DNA of 40,185 nt, from NCBI GenBank assembly GCA_944324075.1, contig CALUUZ010000026.1, positions 1 to 40,185 of the forward strand. The letters are read 5' to 3'. The DNA is from Candidatus Mailhella excrementigallinarum. GTDB taxonomy: Bacteria; Desulfobacterota; Desulfovibrionia; Desulfovibrionales; Desulfovibrionaceae. The notes under the pieces were generated by a model. That model was not told where the DNA came from. It did no database searches and saw only the letters and a program-made list of their open reading frames with translations. A program made the translations under genes and the position numbers. Positions 20,101 through 27,738 of the stretch are shown here, piece by piece (within the stretch, counting starts at the first letter, position 1; each line of letters starts with the position of its first letter).

Positions 20101-21213
20101 GCGCACGTCGTCCGTGCCGTCTCCCTTCAGCGCCTTTACGGCGCCGCTGTCCCTGTTCAGGGTATAGACATATCCGCCCGTATCCGGATCGATGGTCAGC
20201 GTGCCGTATTCGTCCGTAATACTGGTGACGGGCTCGCCGCGCTCATCCGTGCCGAAACTGTAGTGAAGCTCGTGTCCGGCATCGGGATCGTCCCCCATGG
20301 CCGCGCCCCTGTCGCTGATGTTCCCCGTCACGTCAGGCATGTCGTCAACACCGACGGAAAGGCGCTCGTCGGTAAGTTCCAGCGTGGGAACATCGTTCGT
20401 GCCGGTAATGATCACATTCACGTTCGCGGTGGCCGTGCCGCCGCGTCCGTCGCTGACCTGCACGGTGAAGCTTTCCCGCCGGGTGTCGCCTTCCGCCAGA
20501 CTTTCGGCGCTGTCGTTGTTCAGCGTATAGGTAAAGGTTCCGGCAGCGGGGTCAATGGAAATGGTGCCCCACTCCGTGGTGATGCTGGAAGTCACGTTCC
20601 CCGACGCGTCAAGAAAGCCGTAGCTCAGTCTGTCGCCGTCGGGATCAAGGGCGCTGACCTGACCGTGAAATACGGGCACGCCCGCCTTGACCTCGTTTCC
20701 TCCCACATGCACGCCCGCTTCCACCACAGCGGCGGCGTCCACAAAAAGAATGGAAGGCATGCCGTTGACATCACCGTCGTCACGCCCCGCGCCGCCGTCA
20801 TGTTCGTCCTGCCGTTCCCGGAAACCCATGCCGAGATCCAGCCCGTCCAGCCGGTCAATGCCGCCGAACAGGGCGGAATTCGTCCATTCCGCGTCATGGC
20901 GTCCGGCCTGCGGAGCCGTGGCGGCGGGACCGGCCGCGGGCATCAGGGAAGGATCAAGCGCGGCAAAAAAGTCCGCCCCCGCAATGTCCAGCCCCTCGAT
21001 CTCGAAGTCGGGCAGACTCTCACCGGTATAGGCGGCATAGAAATTCTCCAGCGCGACGCTGCCGCCGTCTTCAAAACTGAACACAAGGCTGTCGCCCTCG
21101 CGCGAAAGAACGGCCTCATCCGGGGCGAACCCCAGCACCAGACGCGCGTCCGCCACATTGCCCAGTGTCATCCTCCGTCCCGCTTCGGGACGAAAAACAT
21201 GCAGATCAGCCAT
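11188..21213 (-). CDS. Giant VCBS-repeat adhesin, LapA-like (3341 residues)
   Basis: This is a huge acidic surface protein. ATG 21213 has GAGG eight bases upstream; the in-frame extension to 21549 is a non-coding leader that contains the promoter. Residues 1-90 form a folded head resembling the N-terminal retention module of LapA-type biofilm adhesins. It is followed by LMPAAGPAAT, in which P92-A93-A94-G95 fits the LapG protease site pattern (T/A/P)AA(G/V). From about residue 175 there are roughly 21 VCBS/cadherin-like modules of about 145 residues. They are joined by GTNDAPE-type linkers (variants GANDRP, GSNDVP, GTADVP), each module carrying YGTL.ID..TG.Y.Y.L patterns. The last 130 residues are Glu/Gly-rich. 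No RTX nonapeptides, LPXTG or autotransporter barrel are seen. Known relatives leave the cell by type I secretion; no such system lies in this window. No frameshift was found. Confidence 0.88.
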   Translation of the reverse strand: MADLHVFRPEAGRRMTLGNVADARLVLGFAPDEAVLSREGDSLVFSFEDGGSVALENFYAAYTGESLPDFEIEGLDIAGADFFAALDPSLMPAAGPAATAPQAGRHDAEWTNSALFGGIDRLDGLDLGMGFRERQDEHDGGAGRDDGDVNGMPSILFVDAAAVVEAGVHVGGNEVKAGVPVFHGQVSALDPDGDRLSYGFLDASGNVTSSITTEWGTISIDPAAGTFTYTLNNDSAESLAEGDTRRESFTVQVSDGRGGTATANVNVIITGTNDVPTLELTDERLSVGVDDMPDVTGNISDRGAAMGDDPDAGHELHYSFGTDERGEPVTSITDEYGTLTIDPDTGGYVYTLNRDSGAVKALKGDGTDDVRRSVTVVVTDEYGAHAERELVIVIRGANEAPEITYGKSSLVLEESGVVGAGMEKVDGVMNDGGSFTVFDKDANDAHELSVTIEGLVQGRDYTVSTDPDSGVTTVATAYGVLVITPSVAADKYGSTTVTYRYVFNLSDENNPGYGDAAGRLNEGETQELPFRLTVTDHAGASVSQDVKVTITGTNDAPELKLSHTNLVIGEDETGGGLHTVLDDDADGALTDGETVNHRFSIAHRPGENDDDTADRSVPSADFGDAAVFETMYGTLTVNADGSYTFTPSDAAQNLGEGEDVTLNFDITVTDRHGAHDTESVTVVLRGTNDRPVADGESGTLVLKESGVGDRTVTGIDDGWAEGPDQAKINGTAVDDGSFTVHETDADDTLTLTVKDADGNAVTLLRDPATGELYVKDACGILFITENTVTNPDGSHDTTYGYRYELDNEAVNGLRQYDEREGAEHVEGVDHYSGKYTFSVTDGRSDPVEHEVDILIKGTNDGPKVEYSKVHLREEGVFMENGNGNTATTDDGGDNGHVFPENHRVEVSGHVNVSDPDQQGGFELSVKLGDTFGTGNPVKHYQGSGNSSAPFVDAAGNPYQSEIVVNPQGSSDSENVQIIETNYGILTFHKQDWTETLDDGSFVTHKAGDYTFALNGDAAQNLAKGEKLDFNFTVTATDEHGAQGHHQIGVTIEGSNDVPDIILRDDERELVVREAGTGVDDSKSTDGGTADSTDDDHNAGRSFGFTLGDASDARVHTTLYMDRDGNLLTDDNEAACVGRLVINPSTGEYHFELFNDRAVVQEMNNGDVIEPADGVTVNVRVTDEHGAHDQEAITVRVEGTNDAPRATASGLTVKEDGVFGGNVDTVADRDGNLLNGEHRFGADGQIRVQDVDDDLSGGSAGGDWKYAGEGDGFTFKLVSSEHIQVNGNGLSAEYMLSGSGDFKTVWGQIGSGTFPQEQLARLNEALRTAVEGGSLNVSDSLKSLIRSEDFDIAKVSDDEARSILSDISLGTLTLDSDTGKYTFTTAPEGSLGALINNIFGAGYGSNRTFGVEVTDPNGGSTTTAINVTIKGTNDRPELKLEDNPDHDVTDQTDMVATGSLSALDPDAGDKHTYFIVRKDADGNDVTVNGEALNQGNHGFWESQGQGILNNATSTTVEGRYGTLVITKDANGKPVYEYHVNHDKVAGLSGEDKVEESFSIVVRDSGGAFDIKDVTFTVTGTDDGPKLTVATADAHVLEVKEFGVVPGGNTLNNSTGVASGNFNIQWTDNNAEGEQNQHFGFMLNGRLLSAVDGNGTPVTTTGQANGHSYSIVGTGDGAGSSLEISIDGVHYGTLSIDAGGKFTFELDHDALNGKDENWHTKLSDFLGDSLKLVAWDDRHDAFNPDGTVNDAGKLADQKLDIYFDGANDRPVFDQAGGAVNATLHEDGVTWTAGNNGISFTENDGQRTIQGKLGGNDVDANADGEYDHFTFAIVKPDGSLVQKIEGKYGILELRPDGSYTYTLTVPENEFEHLNKDQLLQAEGFDVRITDEHGASTQGKFRITVAGEHDDFKLSADNLTVTENNGALSSEEDLTHSKDGGHKLEGVDQEDIDSIAGGDVTWGAEGGKPGENGTIVVEGEYGKLVLDPATGKYHYELDNSKIQEWNSEGSNAKSDTEQFTIQVTVNGTTVDKVINVTVNGANDRPKWMDGVDDFTGVAKPFVKDADHKDDNADMRFEGTVSGGTDIDDSSVQYMLTDGSTQANGDFSTSAVIKTDYGSFTIDPVTGEYTYTVDSYSSRLAEYFKNNPDKDTFTDTIKVVVVDPHGAQSETTREIQISIGRNDLPGGPGSGPEYVDGDLAGTVVEDGDSDQDDMTRESVSGQLKANVDASAPSVFFGVQGANGQTQTGMIDHPEPVNGKYGYITVDPATGEWTYTLFNGENGSDNPVQNLPAGETVEEEFTVMLNGKVVTDDQGNPVKITITITGTNDAPEITHADAEKLITGVEGGVLSAEGTISATDVDRDDAGKMEDLTARFDNGTDTMVGKYGTITLVEGENGKWTYTYTLDPAKLEADPEASKYFCKDADGTWHLIAGTNLNDKFTVHVTDGTATVDQEITIKIDGQNFAPEPDASVGSVTGTGVTEDGFPVGSNTVESVIAKGDLAAAFTDDQGTGNLHFVFADGKTFMEDPDGYGTWQIDNDGNVVFTLNNQSAAVQGLGEGDIWPVSVEVYARDEHGKLSEEGVNVKVTIEGTADVPQLIIEKALAVTEASRDGGTAEGEFHIVDPDAADSRENLTYTVTGSDKDGNELADVDGNSSVTAEGGQKLTFVNEYGTLVLDPSTGRYSFELNSDSDAVRAMKPGELYEIRFDVTVRDHDDKENTGQIVVNIKGTNTAPEIDADVSIFGNAADAPIREDAAGADATFSGIIAAGDVDGDEGDRLGYGFALTEDQKADGWRVSPDGKTLTTTYGTVRLNDSGEYVYTLDSKRADGLAEGERTQESFRVVVTDRYGAQSEASVVTINIEGANDAPKIESSSLTHNADGVYTGRLSFSDADVRDTHTVTFAGLFDAEGKPLSVDLGAMGNGRVLEVYDEGNRVGTLSLDFARGTGAADSLHYTFTPDTDYTGSMNRGEDLRLDFSITVNDGHDSVAQENLSIAISSSNAAPELGEPRPDSAGANAGELRVSDADSSNVTLTIALVGLGSMEIPQNGQEYAFGDVNFRYENGILRYVIAGVDTDAMAPGGEGTLKFTVTLDDGHGMVTQNVSLPVYSTNEAPTVEGVSLDVDGDILRGELIGVSDDHSEELSFGLDEDNAPQYGTVQLNADGSFTYAPDDEIPAGADSDSFTIMVDDGYGGVAAQEINVSFADYWNPDDTEGDEPLFGDSGEDYTVSASEHAAWYGGEEAEAELLPEEDGGELGGLLDGILTEGGVEEPDGREETEREVPGKIDLTGLERIPGEETSAGPAEGTAGSGSELESMLEYGGNCTAASDESAEELAVQAMKAVLENGNG

Positions 21214-21298
21214 AAGGCATACCTCGGAAAAAGCACGGCAGAACCTCGCGGCCTGACCGTGAACAGGAAAAACTCGAACAGGGAGAAGGAGGGAGGAA

Positions 21299-21318
21299 GA
21301 ACTGCCGGACGGCAGTTC
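21299..21318 (-). promoter_or_regulatory. Hairpin in the adhesin leader
   Basis: GAACTGCC-GGAC-GGCAGTTC forms an 8-bp stem with a four-base loop, about midway between the promoter and the adhesin ATG. It could stabilise the leader or regulate translation; no known riboswitch class is recognised. Apart from this and the promoter, 21214-21566 holds no feature that I can support. Confidence 0.35.
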
Positions 21319-21454
21319 CTGACCGAACCGCGGCATGAGCGCGGTGGCCGGAAAGAAACGCGGAAGAAAAGGGGGCGGGACAGGCCCGCGCGTACGGAAT
21401 ACGGGGAGCGGAAAAGGAAGAGGAAACCGGAAGCACCCCGCCCGTCGCTCTTTT

Positions 21455-21483
21455 CTTGTAGATATGCCCCTGCATGTTGTCAA
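21455..21483 (-). promoter_or_regulatory. Sigma-70 promoter of the adhesin gene
   Basis: On the minus strand a perfect TTGACA (21483-21478) is followed 17 bases later by TACAAG (21460-21455). The start site near 21448 leaves a leader of about 235 bases. Confidence 0.6.
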
Positions 21484-21566
21484 GAAATACCGGGACAGGG
21501 AGCTTTTCTCCCATGGAGGGACTCTCCGCGCTTGCATGAAAAAGAGCATTTTCTTATGCCTTGTCC

Positions 21567-24155
21567 ATGCCTGAACATCACTTCATGACTTCGTTCCCCG
21601 TGCCGCCCCTCTCCTTCCCTGCCGGAAGCTTCCCTGTGGACAGTTCCCTGCCGGAGCTGAAACGCGCCCTTGCGGAGCATGGCGTCGCCATCCTCTGCGC
21701 GCCGCCCGGTTCAGGCAAGACCACGCGCGTGCCCCTTGCGCTTGCATCAGGATCGGACGCGCTTCCCGGCACGATACTGACGCTGGAGCCTCGCCGTCTG
21801 GCGGCTCGCGCGGCAGCGGCCTTCATGGCCCGGAGTCTGGGAGAGGAAACGGGGCGCACCGTGGGATACCGGGTAAGGCTGGACAGCCGGGTTTCTCCCG
21901 CCACGCGGGTGGAAATGCTCACCGAAGGGGTGCTCACCCGCCGCCTGCTGCACGATCCTGAACTTGCCGGAGTTTCCTGCGTTGTTTTCGACGAATTCCA
22001 CGAACGCTCCCTTCAGGGGGATCTGGGGCTGGCGCTGTGTCTGGAAGCGCGGCAGGCGCTGCGCCCCGATCTGCGCCTGCTGGTAATGTCCGCAACGCTG
22101 GATGTGGAGCCGCTGCGCGACTTTCTGGAACGTCAGTGCGGCTGCGCGGTTCCGCTCGTGCGCGCCGAAGGGCGAAGCTGGCCCGTGGAAATCCGCAATC
22201 TGCCCATCCCCCCCGCTGACAGGAACGCTCCGTTCGGGCTGGAGCGTCATACGGCAAGAGTCATACGACAGATGCTGAGCGGAGAGAAAGGGAGCATCCT
22301 GGCCTTTCTGCCCGGCGCGGCGGAGATCAGCCGCGTGGCGGAACGGCTGGACGGCTTGCCTCCGGATACGGACCTGCATCTCCTGTACGGGGATCTCCCG
22401 TCTGCCGCGCAGGATGCGGCCATCGCCCCTTCCCCGGCAGGCAGGCGCAAGGTTGTCCTGTCCACGGCTCTGGCGGAAAGCAGCCTGACCATTGAAGATG
22501 TGCGCATGGTGGTGGACGCGGGGCTGGCCCGCGTGGCCCGCTTCAACCCTGCCACGGGGATGGGAGGGCTGGCGACGGAACGGGTTACGCAGGCCGGAGC
22601 GGACCAGAGGGCGGGACGCGCCGGACGTGCCGGACCCGGTCTGTGCTGCCGCCTGTGGCATGCGGGGGACATGCTCCTGCCCCATCCCCGGCCTGAAATT
22701 CAGGACGCCGATCTCGCCCCTCTGCTGCTGGACATTCTCGGCTGGGGTGCCCGTCCGGAAGACCTGCCCTGGCTTACCCCTCCCCCCGTTCCTGCTCTGG
22801 ACGCCGCAAGGCGGACCCTGATCGCGCTGGGAGCGGCGAAAGAAGAACGCGGGCGCATGAGCATTACTCCGCACGGTGAACACATGGCGCGCCTGCCTCT
22901 GCATCCCCGTCTCTCTCATATGGTCCTGCGCGCGGGTGCGCAGAATGCGGCCCTCCTGCCGCTGGCGGCCTGTCTCGCCGCCCTGACGGACGGACGCGAT
23001 CCCCTGCGCGGCCGGGCCGGAGCGGATATCCGCCGGCGCCTTGCCGTCCTGCGGGATAACCGTTCGGCGCACATGCGCCGCAGCGCCGAACAGATTTATC
23101 GCCTTGCACTCGCCTCCGTCCCGCAGCCGGACATGCGGCCTTTCCGCCTTCCCTCCCCGGAAGAGGAAAACGAGGCAGGTTCGCTGATTTCTCTGGCCTG
23201 GCCCGAACGCATCGCGCGCAGACGCGGATCGGGCTACCTGCTGGCCTCCGGGCAGGGCGCCGCGCCGCTGCCTGACGACCCGCTCGCCAGAGAGGAATTT
23301 CTTGCCGTGGCCGAACTGGATTCCGGCCCCTCCCGGGGACAGGGAAGAGACGGACGCATCTTTCTGGCCGCGCCGCTGGACGTGCAGACACTGCGCGAAC
23401 TGCACGGCGGCCGTATCACGGAAGAAAACATCCTGTTCTGGGATAACGCCGCGCAATGCGTACAGGGGCGCCGCCGCACGCGGCTGGACGCCCTGACGCT
23501 GGAGGAAACGCCGCTTCGCCTTGCGGACATGCCGTCCGAAGAAGTGAAGGCCGTCCTGCTGCGCGGACTGAGAGAGAACGGCCCGGCCCGGCTGCCGTGG
23601 ACGGATGAGCTGCGCCAGAGGCAGGCCCGCATTCTGCTGCTGCGTCGAGTCTTTCCCGAAGAAGGCTGGCCCGATGCAGGCGATACGGCGCTTTTCACCG
23701 CACTGGAGGAACCGGAAAACTGGCTTTCTCCCTTTCTGGACGGACTGACGCGCCTTGCCCAGTTGACGCCGGACAGACTGGAACGGGCTTTTGCCGCCCT
23801 GCTGCCCTGGCCGCTGGAACGCCGTCTGGAGGAACTTGCTCCCCGGCGGCTGACCGTGCCTTCCGGCTCATCCGTGACTGTGGACTACAGGGCCGAGGGT
23901 GGCCCCGTGCTGGCGGTGAAACTGCAGGAAATGTTCGGACAGGAAGACACGCCGCGCGTGGCCGGAGGCCGCTGTCCCGTCACGGTGCATCTGCTTTCCC
24001 CGGCGGGAAGGCCGCTTCAGGTGACGCGGGATCTCGCGGGATTCTGGCGCGGAAGCTACGCCGCCGTACGGGCGGAGATGCGCGGCAGATACCCCAGACA
24101 TCCCTGGCCGGAAGATCCGCTCTCCGCTGTGCCGACAAAGCGAACCAGGACATAG
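21567..24155 (+). CDS. hrpB: ATP-dependent helicase HrpB (DEAH-type)
   Basis: This is an 862-residue superfamily 2 RNA-helicase-like protein of the usual HrpB length. Visible motifs are Walker A APPGSGKTTR, motif II FDEFHERS, motif III SATL, and motif VI QRAGRAGRAGPG. A C-terminal HrpB domain follows (LPWPLERRLEEL, then the final SYAAVRAEMRGRYPRHPWPEDP, typical of the family end). The physiological substrate of HrpB is not settled. Start choice is uncertain: ATG 21567, TTG 21561 and ATG 21585 are in frame and none has a good ribosome site. The gene is divergent from the adhesin gene and convergent with aat. Confidence 0.92.
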   Translation: MPEHHFMTSFPVPPLSFPAGSFPVDSSLPELKRALAEHGVAILCAPPGSGKTTRVPLALASGSDALPGTILTLEPRRLAARAAAAFMARSLGEETGRTVGYRVRLDSRVSPATRVEMLTEGVLTRRLLHDPELAGVSCVVFDEFHERSLQGDLGLALCLEARQALRPDLRLLVMSATLDVEPLRDFLERQCGCAVPLVRAEGRSWPVEIRNLPIPPADRNAPFGLERHTARVIRQMLSGEKGSILAFLPGAAEISRVAERLDGLPPDTDLHLLYGDLPSAAQDAAIAPSPAGRRKVVLSTALAESSLTIEDVRMVVDAGLARVARFNPATGMGGLATERVTQAGADQRAGRAGRAGPGLCCRLWHAGDMLLPHPRPEIQDADLAPLLLDILGWGARPEDLPWLTPPPVPALDAARRTLIALGAAKEERGRMSITPHGEHMARLPLHPRLSHMVLRAGAQNAALLPLAACLAALTDGRDPLRGRAGADIRRRLAVLRDNRSAHMRRSAEQIYRLALASVPQPDMRPFRLPSPEEENEAGSLISLAWPERIARRRGSGYLLASGQGAAPLPDDPLAREEFLAVAELDSGPSRGQGRDGRIFLAAPLDVQTLRELHGGRITEENILFWDNAAQCVQGRRRTRLDALTLEETPLRLADMPSEEVKAVLLRGLRENGPARLPWTDELRQRQARILLLRRVFPEEGWPDAGDTALFTALEEPENWLSPFLDGLTRLAQLTPDRLERAFAALLPWPLERRLEELAPRRLTVPSGSSVTVDYRAEGGPVLAVKLQEMFGQEDTPRVAGGRCPVTVHLLSPAGRPLQVTRDLAGFWRGSYAAVRAEMRGRYPRHPWPEDPLSAVPTKRTRT

Positions 24156-24194
24156 CCCCCGGAAATGCGCATCAGCGAACCGTGAAGCCCATCC

Positions 24195-24212
24195 GCCGCA
24201 TGACGATGCGGC
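24195..24212. terminator. Short hairpin between hrpB and aat
   Basis: GCCGCAT-GACG-ATGCGGC is a 7-bp stem in the 165-base gap between two convergent genes. There is no U-tract, so terminator function is only likely from position. Confidence 0.4.
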
Positions 24213-24320
24213 ATCCCGCGGGCCGTTCCCGTTGCCGGGCAAAGTCTGCCCCGGGAATCGAGGACTCTGCGGAAAACGCTTCGCACGCGCTGCGCGGCAG
24301 GCACATCCCGCGCCCGACTG

Positions 24321-24992
24321 TCAGCCGACCAGTTCCCTGACCCTGCGTATAAACTCCGGACGGGGAATTTCCCTTGCGCCGAATCTTACCATATGCGCCG
24401 TGGTCTGCTGACAGTCAATCATCCCCACCCCCAGCTCCCGGCAGACCGCCACCAGCGCCGCTACAGCCGCCTTTGATCCGTCCGGCCGGGCATAAAACAT
24501 CGACTCGCCGAAAAACGCCCGCCCGAGAAGCACTCCGTACAGACCTCCGGCCAGAACCTTTTCCCCGTCCACGTTCTCCCACGCCTCCACCGAACGGGCC
24601 AGCCCCCGCTCATGCAACTGCCTGTACGCCCTGATCATCTCCGGAATCAGCCACGTTCCATGTTGTCCCGGACGGGGCGCGGACGCGCATCCCTCGATTA
24701 TCCGATCAAAGACGGCGTCAAAGGTAAAATGAAAGCGTCCCCGCCGCATATCCCGCGCCAGACGGCGCGGGATATGCACCTCTTCCGGAAAAAGCACGCA
24801 GCGGGGATCCGGTGACCACCATAATATGGGAGAATCCTTGTCGTACCAGGGAAAAATTCCCGACGCATAGGCCAGAACAAGTCGTTCCGGAGAAAGATCG
24901 CCCCCAGCCGCAAGCACGCCGTCTTCCGACGCCTCTTCCACCGGAGGAAACCACAGCGGCGCGCCGGGCGGAAGCAGAGGGATCACGCTCAC
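24321..24992 (-). CDS. aat: Leucyl/phenylalanyl-tRNA-protein transferase
   Basis: This 223-residue cytosolic enzyme adds Leu or Phe from charged tRNA to proteins with N-terminal Arg or Lys, creating N-degrons that ClpS recognises. Conserved blocks are [58 protein letters not shown] and MIDCQQ. The start is GTG 24992, overlapping the stop of the upstream Crp/Fnr gene by four bases (GTGA), which points to translational coupling. clpA and clpS, the machinery that degrades such substrates, lie about 4 kb away. Confidence 0.95.
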   Translation of the reverse strand: MSVIPLLPPGAPLWFPPVEEASEDGVLAAGGDLSPERLVLAYASGIFPWYDKDSPILWWSPDPRCVLFPEEVHIPRRLARDMRRGRFHFTFDAVFDRIIEGCASAPRPGQHGTWLIPEMIRAYRQLHERGLARSVEAWENVDGEKVLAGGLYGVLLGRAFFGESMFYARPDGSKAAVAALVAVCRELGVGMIDCQQTTAHMVRFGAREIPRPEFIRRVRELVG

Positions 24993-25687
24993 AGCGCCTC
25001 CGCCGCGCCGCGCAGCAGCTCAAAGCGGTTGCGCTCAAAACGGATCAGTCCCTCGTCACGCAGCTTGCCCAGCTCGCGGGAAAGGGCGCTGCGATCCACG
25101 ACCAGGAAATCGGCCAGTTCTTCCCGGTTGAAAGGTATTTCGACCACAACGCCCCTGCCGTCCGGCGCGGTCTTCCCGCCCTGTTCCGCCCTGTCGGACA
25201 GGTAGGCCAGAACCTTTTCCCGTGTGCCGGGACGGGTCAGCAGGTCAATCTGATGCAGCAGCCCCATGTTCTTGCGGGCCAGCAGGGCCAGCACGTTGCG
25301 GATCAGACGGGTGTGGAAGGAACAGGCCGATGTGCAGCTGAGCATGACCTTGTTGTAGTTGAGAAGCAGAATCTCGGAATCCTGCGCGGCCACCGCGCTG
25401 ACCGGAGCCGGGCCGCTTCCGCCCGACAGACCGAGAGAAAAACTCTCCCCGAAGGTTTCTCCCGCTTCAGCCCGGCCGAGGATGGTTCTCCTCCCCCAGA
25501 AATCCGGCCGCTCCACCCTCACCGCACCGGAAAGCACCAGCCCGAGTTCCGGCGCGGAAGCTCCCGCCGCAAACACCACGCTGTTCCTTTCAAACCGCTC
25601 CGTGCGCGCTCCCAGACAATCCAGCAGCGCGGGGAGGGAACCGGAATCAATACCCTGAAACAAAGGATTGGCCGGGAATATCCTCAT
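24989..25687 (-). CDS. Crp/Fnr-family regulator, probably HcpR-like
   Basis: This is a 232-residue transcription factor. Residues 1-125 form the cyclic-nucleotide-type beta barrel ([20 protein letters not shown] at the start; VLSGAVRVE and GETFGESF in the middle). A dimer helix with [20 protein letters not shown] follows, and a winged helix ends the protein ([20 protein letters not shown]). No Fnr-type N-terminal cysteine cluster for an iron-sulfur centre is seen; two Cys (CTSAC) lie near the dimer helix. It is divergent from hcp, and in Desulfovibrio relatives HcpR regulators of this family control hcp in response to nitrosative stress. The assignment to HcpR rests on this context. Confidence 0.85.
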   Translation of the reverse strand: MRIFPANPLFQGIDSGSLPALLDCLGARTERFERNSVVFAAGASAPELGLVLSGAVRVERPDFWGRRTILGRAEAGETFGESFSLGLSGGSGPAPVSAVAAQDSEILLLNYNKVMLSCTSACSFHTRLIRNVLALLARKNMGLLHQIDLLTRPGTREKVLAYLSDRAEQGGKTAPDGRGVVVEIPFNREELADFLVVDRSALSRELGKLRDEGLIRFERNRFELLRGAAEAL

Positions 25688-25739
25688 AATTCCTCATACA
25701 TTCCCGCCGGTTTCATGTTCCGGCGAAAATTTTGCTGTT

Positions 25740-25755
25740 CGTTGCAAAAACAACG
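25740..25755. promoter_or_regulatory. Inverted repeat CGTTG-N6-CAACG between the regulator and hcp
   Basis: CGTTGCAAAAACAACG lies in the 186-base divergent gap, nearer the regulator gene. It is a candidate operator for the Crp/Fnr protein; binding is not shown. Confidence 0.35.
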
Positions 25756-25814
25756 GCGCTCTCATGCGAAACGGGATAAGGTGTCTTCACCTGTTCCGCT
25801 TCCCTCCGCAACTA

Positions 25815-25837
25815 CCCTTGATAAGGGAAATAATCAA
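25815..25837. promoter_or_regulatory. Overlapping palindromes upstream of hcp
   Basis: CCCTT-GAT-AAGGG (25815-25827) overlaps TTGAT-N10-ATCAA (25818-25837), 37 bases before the hcp ATG. The TTGAT/ATCAA half-sites resemble Fnr-type boxes, but the spacing is 10 rather than 4. It is the best candidate operator for hcp. Confidence 0.4.
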
Positions 25838-25873
25838 TGCGGAACGTCCCACGTATATAAAAGGAGAGTCATC

Positions 25874-27523
25874 ATGGAAAACATGTTCTGCTTCCAGTGT
25901 CAGGAAACCGCCGGCGGCAAGGGCTGCACGCGCCGCGGAGTGTGCGGCAAGGAACCCCGGATCGCGGCCCTTCAGGATATGCTTGTCTGGCTGAGCAAGG
26001 GCGTCGGCGCACACGCCGCGGCCCTTCGCACTGAAGGAAAAACGGTGGACAGGGAAATCTTTGAACTGTTGATCGTCAATCTTTTCACCACGATCACCAA
26101 CGCCAATTTTGACGAGCATGCCATTATGGAGCGTATCCGTCTGACCCTGCGCATACGGGAAGCTCTGCCTCTGCCCCAGGCCGATCTGCCCGCCGCTTCG
26201 CGCTGGAGCGCCGACAGCAGCAGGCCCAGCCTTGAGGCCATATTGGAACAGGCCGCTTCCGTAGGCGTGCTGTCCACGGAAAACGAAGATATCCGCAGCC
26301 TGCGCGAACTCGTGACCTATGGTCTGAAAGGGCTGTCCGCATACGCTCATCACGCCGCCGTGCTGGGCGGCTTCTCTGAAAAACTCGAAGAATTCCTGCC
26401 CCGCGCTCTGGCCTCCACCCTGCCTGACGGCCCTCTGGGCGGTCTTGAAGCCGATGCGCTGACCGCGCTGACGCTGGAAACGGGCAATATGGGCGTGGAA
26501 GCCATGGCCCTGCTGGACAAGGCCAACACGTCGAGTTTCGGCAAGCCGGAAATCAGCATGGTGAATCTCGGCGCGGGAGAACGGCCCGGCATACTCATCT
26601 CCGGGCATGATCTTCGCGACCTGGAAATGCTGCTGGAACAGACCGCGGACAGCGGCGTGGACGTGTACACCCACTCCGAAATGCTGCCTGCCCACGCCTA
26701 TCCGGCCTTCAAGAAATATCCGCATCTCCGGGGCAATTACGGCAACGCATGGTGGAAGCAGAACGAGGAATTCGAGGCTTTCAACGGCCCCATCCTCATG
26801 ACCACCAACTGCATCATTCCGCCCCGCGAAAGCTACAAGGGGCGTCTGTACACCACGGGCGCGGCAGGCTGGCCCGGCTGCCCGCACATTGAAGCGGACG
26901 AAAAGGGGCACAAGGATTTTTCCGCGATTATCAGGCAGGCAAAAGGCTGTCCCGCACCCGGAGTCCTGGAGGAAGGAAGCCTGACCATCGGTTTTGCCCA
27001 TGATCAGGTGCTGGCCCTGGCCGACAAGGTTGTCGAAGCCGTGAAGTCCGGCGCGATCAGAAAATTCGTGGTCATGGCCGGATGCGACGGGCGCATGAAA
27101 TCCCGCCGGTATTATACGGAATTCGCCGAGGCTCTGCCCGGGGATACGGTGATTCTTACCGCAGGCTGCGCCAAATACAAATACAACAAACTCGCTCTGG
27201 GCGACATCAACGGCATCCCGCGCGTACTCGACGCCGGCCAGTGCAACGATTCCTATTCCCTGGTGGTCACGGCTCTTGCGCTCAAGGACGCCTTCGGTCT
27301 GGATGACGTGAACAGGCTGCCCATCGTGTACAATATCGCCTGGTACGAGCAGAAGGCCGTGATCGTACTGCTGGCCCTGCTGGCGCTGGGCGTGAAAAAC
27401 ATCCATCTCGGCCCTACCCTGCCCGCCTTCCTTTCTCCCGCCGTGGCGAAAGTGCTGGTGGAAAACTTCGGCATTGCGGGTATCGGCACGGTGGAAGACG
27501 ATATCAGGGCATTCTTCGGATAA
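25874..27523 (+). CDS. hcp: Hybrid cluster protein / hydroxylamine reductase
   Basis: This 549-residue cytosolic iron-sulfur protein carries a [4Fe-4S] cluster bound by C6, C9, C18 and C24 ([10 protein letters not shown]...CTRRGVCG). This is the class I spacing found in strict anaerobes. Later conserved parts include [50 protein letters not shown] and [11 protein letters not shown], which provide the hybrid-cluster ligands. The protein reduces NO or hydroxylamine and is part of nitrosative-stress defence. ATG 25874 has AAGGAG at 25861-25866. The frame is open far upstream, but only this start gives the cluster motif near the N-terminus. No hcr reductase gene follows. Confidence 0.96.
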   Translation: MENMFCFQCQETAGGKGCTRRGVCGKEPRIAALQDMLVWLSKGVGAHAAALRTEGKTVDREIFELLIVNLFTTITNANFDEHAIMERIRLTLRIREALPLPQADLPAASRWSADSSRPSLEAILEQAASVGVLSTENEDIRSLRELVTYGLKGLSAYAHHAAVLGGFSEKLEEFLPRALASTLPDGPLGGLEADALTALTLETGNMGVEAMALLDKANTSSFGKPEISMVNLGAGERPGILISGHDLRDLEMLLEQTADSGVDVYTHSEMLPAHAYPAFKKYPHLRGNYGNAWWKQNEEFEAFNGPILMTTNCIIPPRESYKGRLYTTGAAGWPGCPHIEADEKGHKDFSAIIRQAKGCPAPGVLEEGSLTIGFAHDQVLALADKVVEAVKSGAIRKFVVMAGCDGRMKSRRYYTEFAEALPGDTVILTAGCAKYKYNKLALGDINGIPRVLDAGQCNDSYSLVVTALALKDAFGLDDVNRLPIVYNIAWYEQKAVIVLLALLALGVKNIHLGPTLPAFLSPAVAKVLVENFGIAGIGTVEDDIRAFFG

Positions 27524-27552
27524 CGCCGGATTCCGAAAATCCCCTGTCAGCA

Positions 27553-27592
27553 TGAACGCTCAGACTCCGCTCCTGCGGAGTCTGAGCGTTCA
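27553..27592 (+). terminator. 18-bp stem-loop after hcp
   Basis: Arms 27553-27570 and 27575-27592 pair perfectly around TCCT, 30 bases past the hcp stop. There is no U-tract. Confidence 0.7.
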
Positions 27593-27738
27593 CGGCCTGA
27601 TGATTGAAAATCGTCTGCATTGCCACATCGGGCACGGTATGCCGGATACGGAGATATCGACGGCAGATATTGCCGCAGTATGGCGGCACGTTCTTTGCAC
27701 GGAATTCCTTCCATAAAGGCAGGAAGGAGGATTTTGCC

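Noticed and set aside
21214-21549. N-terminal extension of the adhesin to 21549
   Set aside because: It would cover the promoter and leader, and its residues are Pro/Arg-rich without a signal; ATG 21213 has a ribosome site.
14950-21588. A 2212-codon open frame on the plus strand opposite the giant adhesin
   Set aside because: It mirrors the codon pattern of the repetitive adhesin gene, has no ribosome site, no domain pattern and odd His/Val/Arg-rich composition. The minus strand shows clear VCBS modules.
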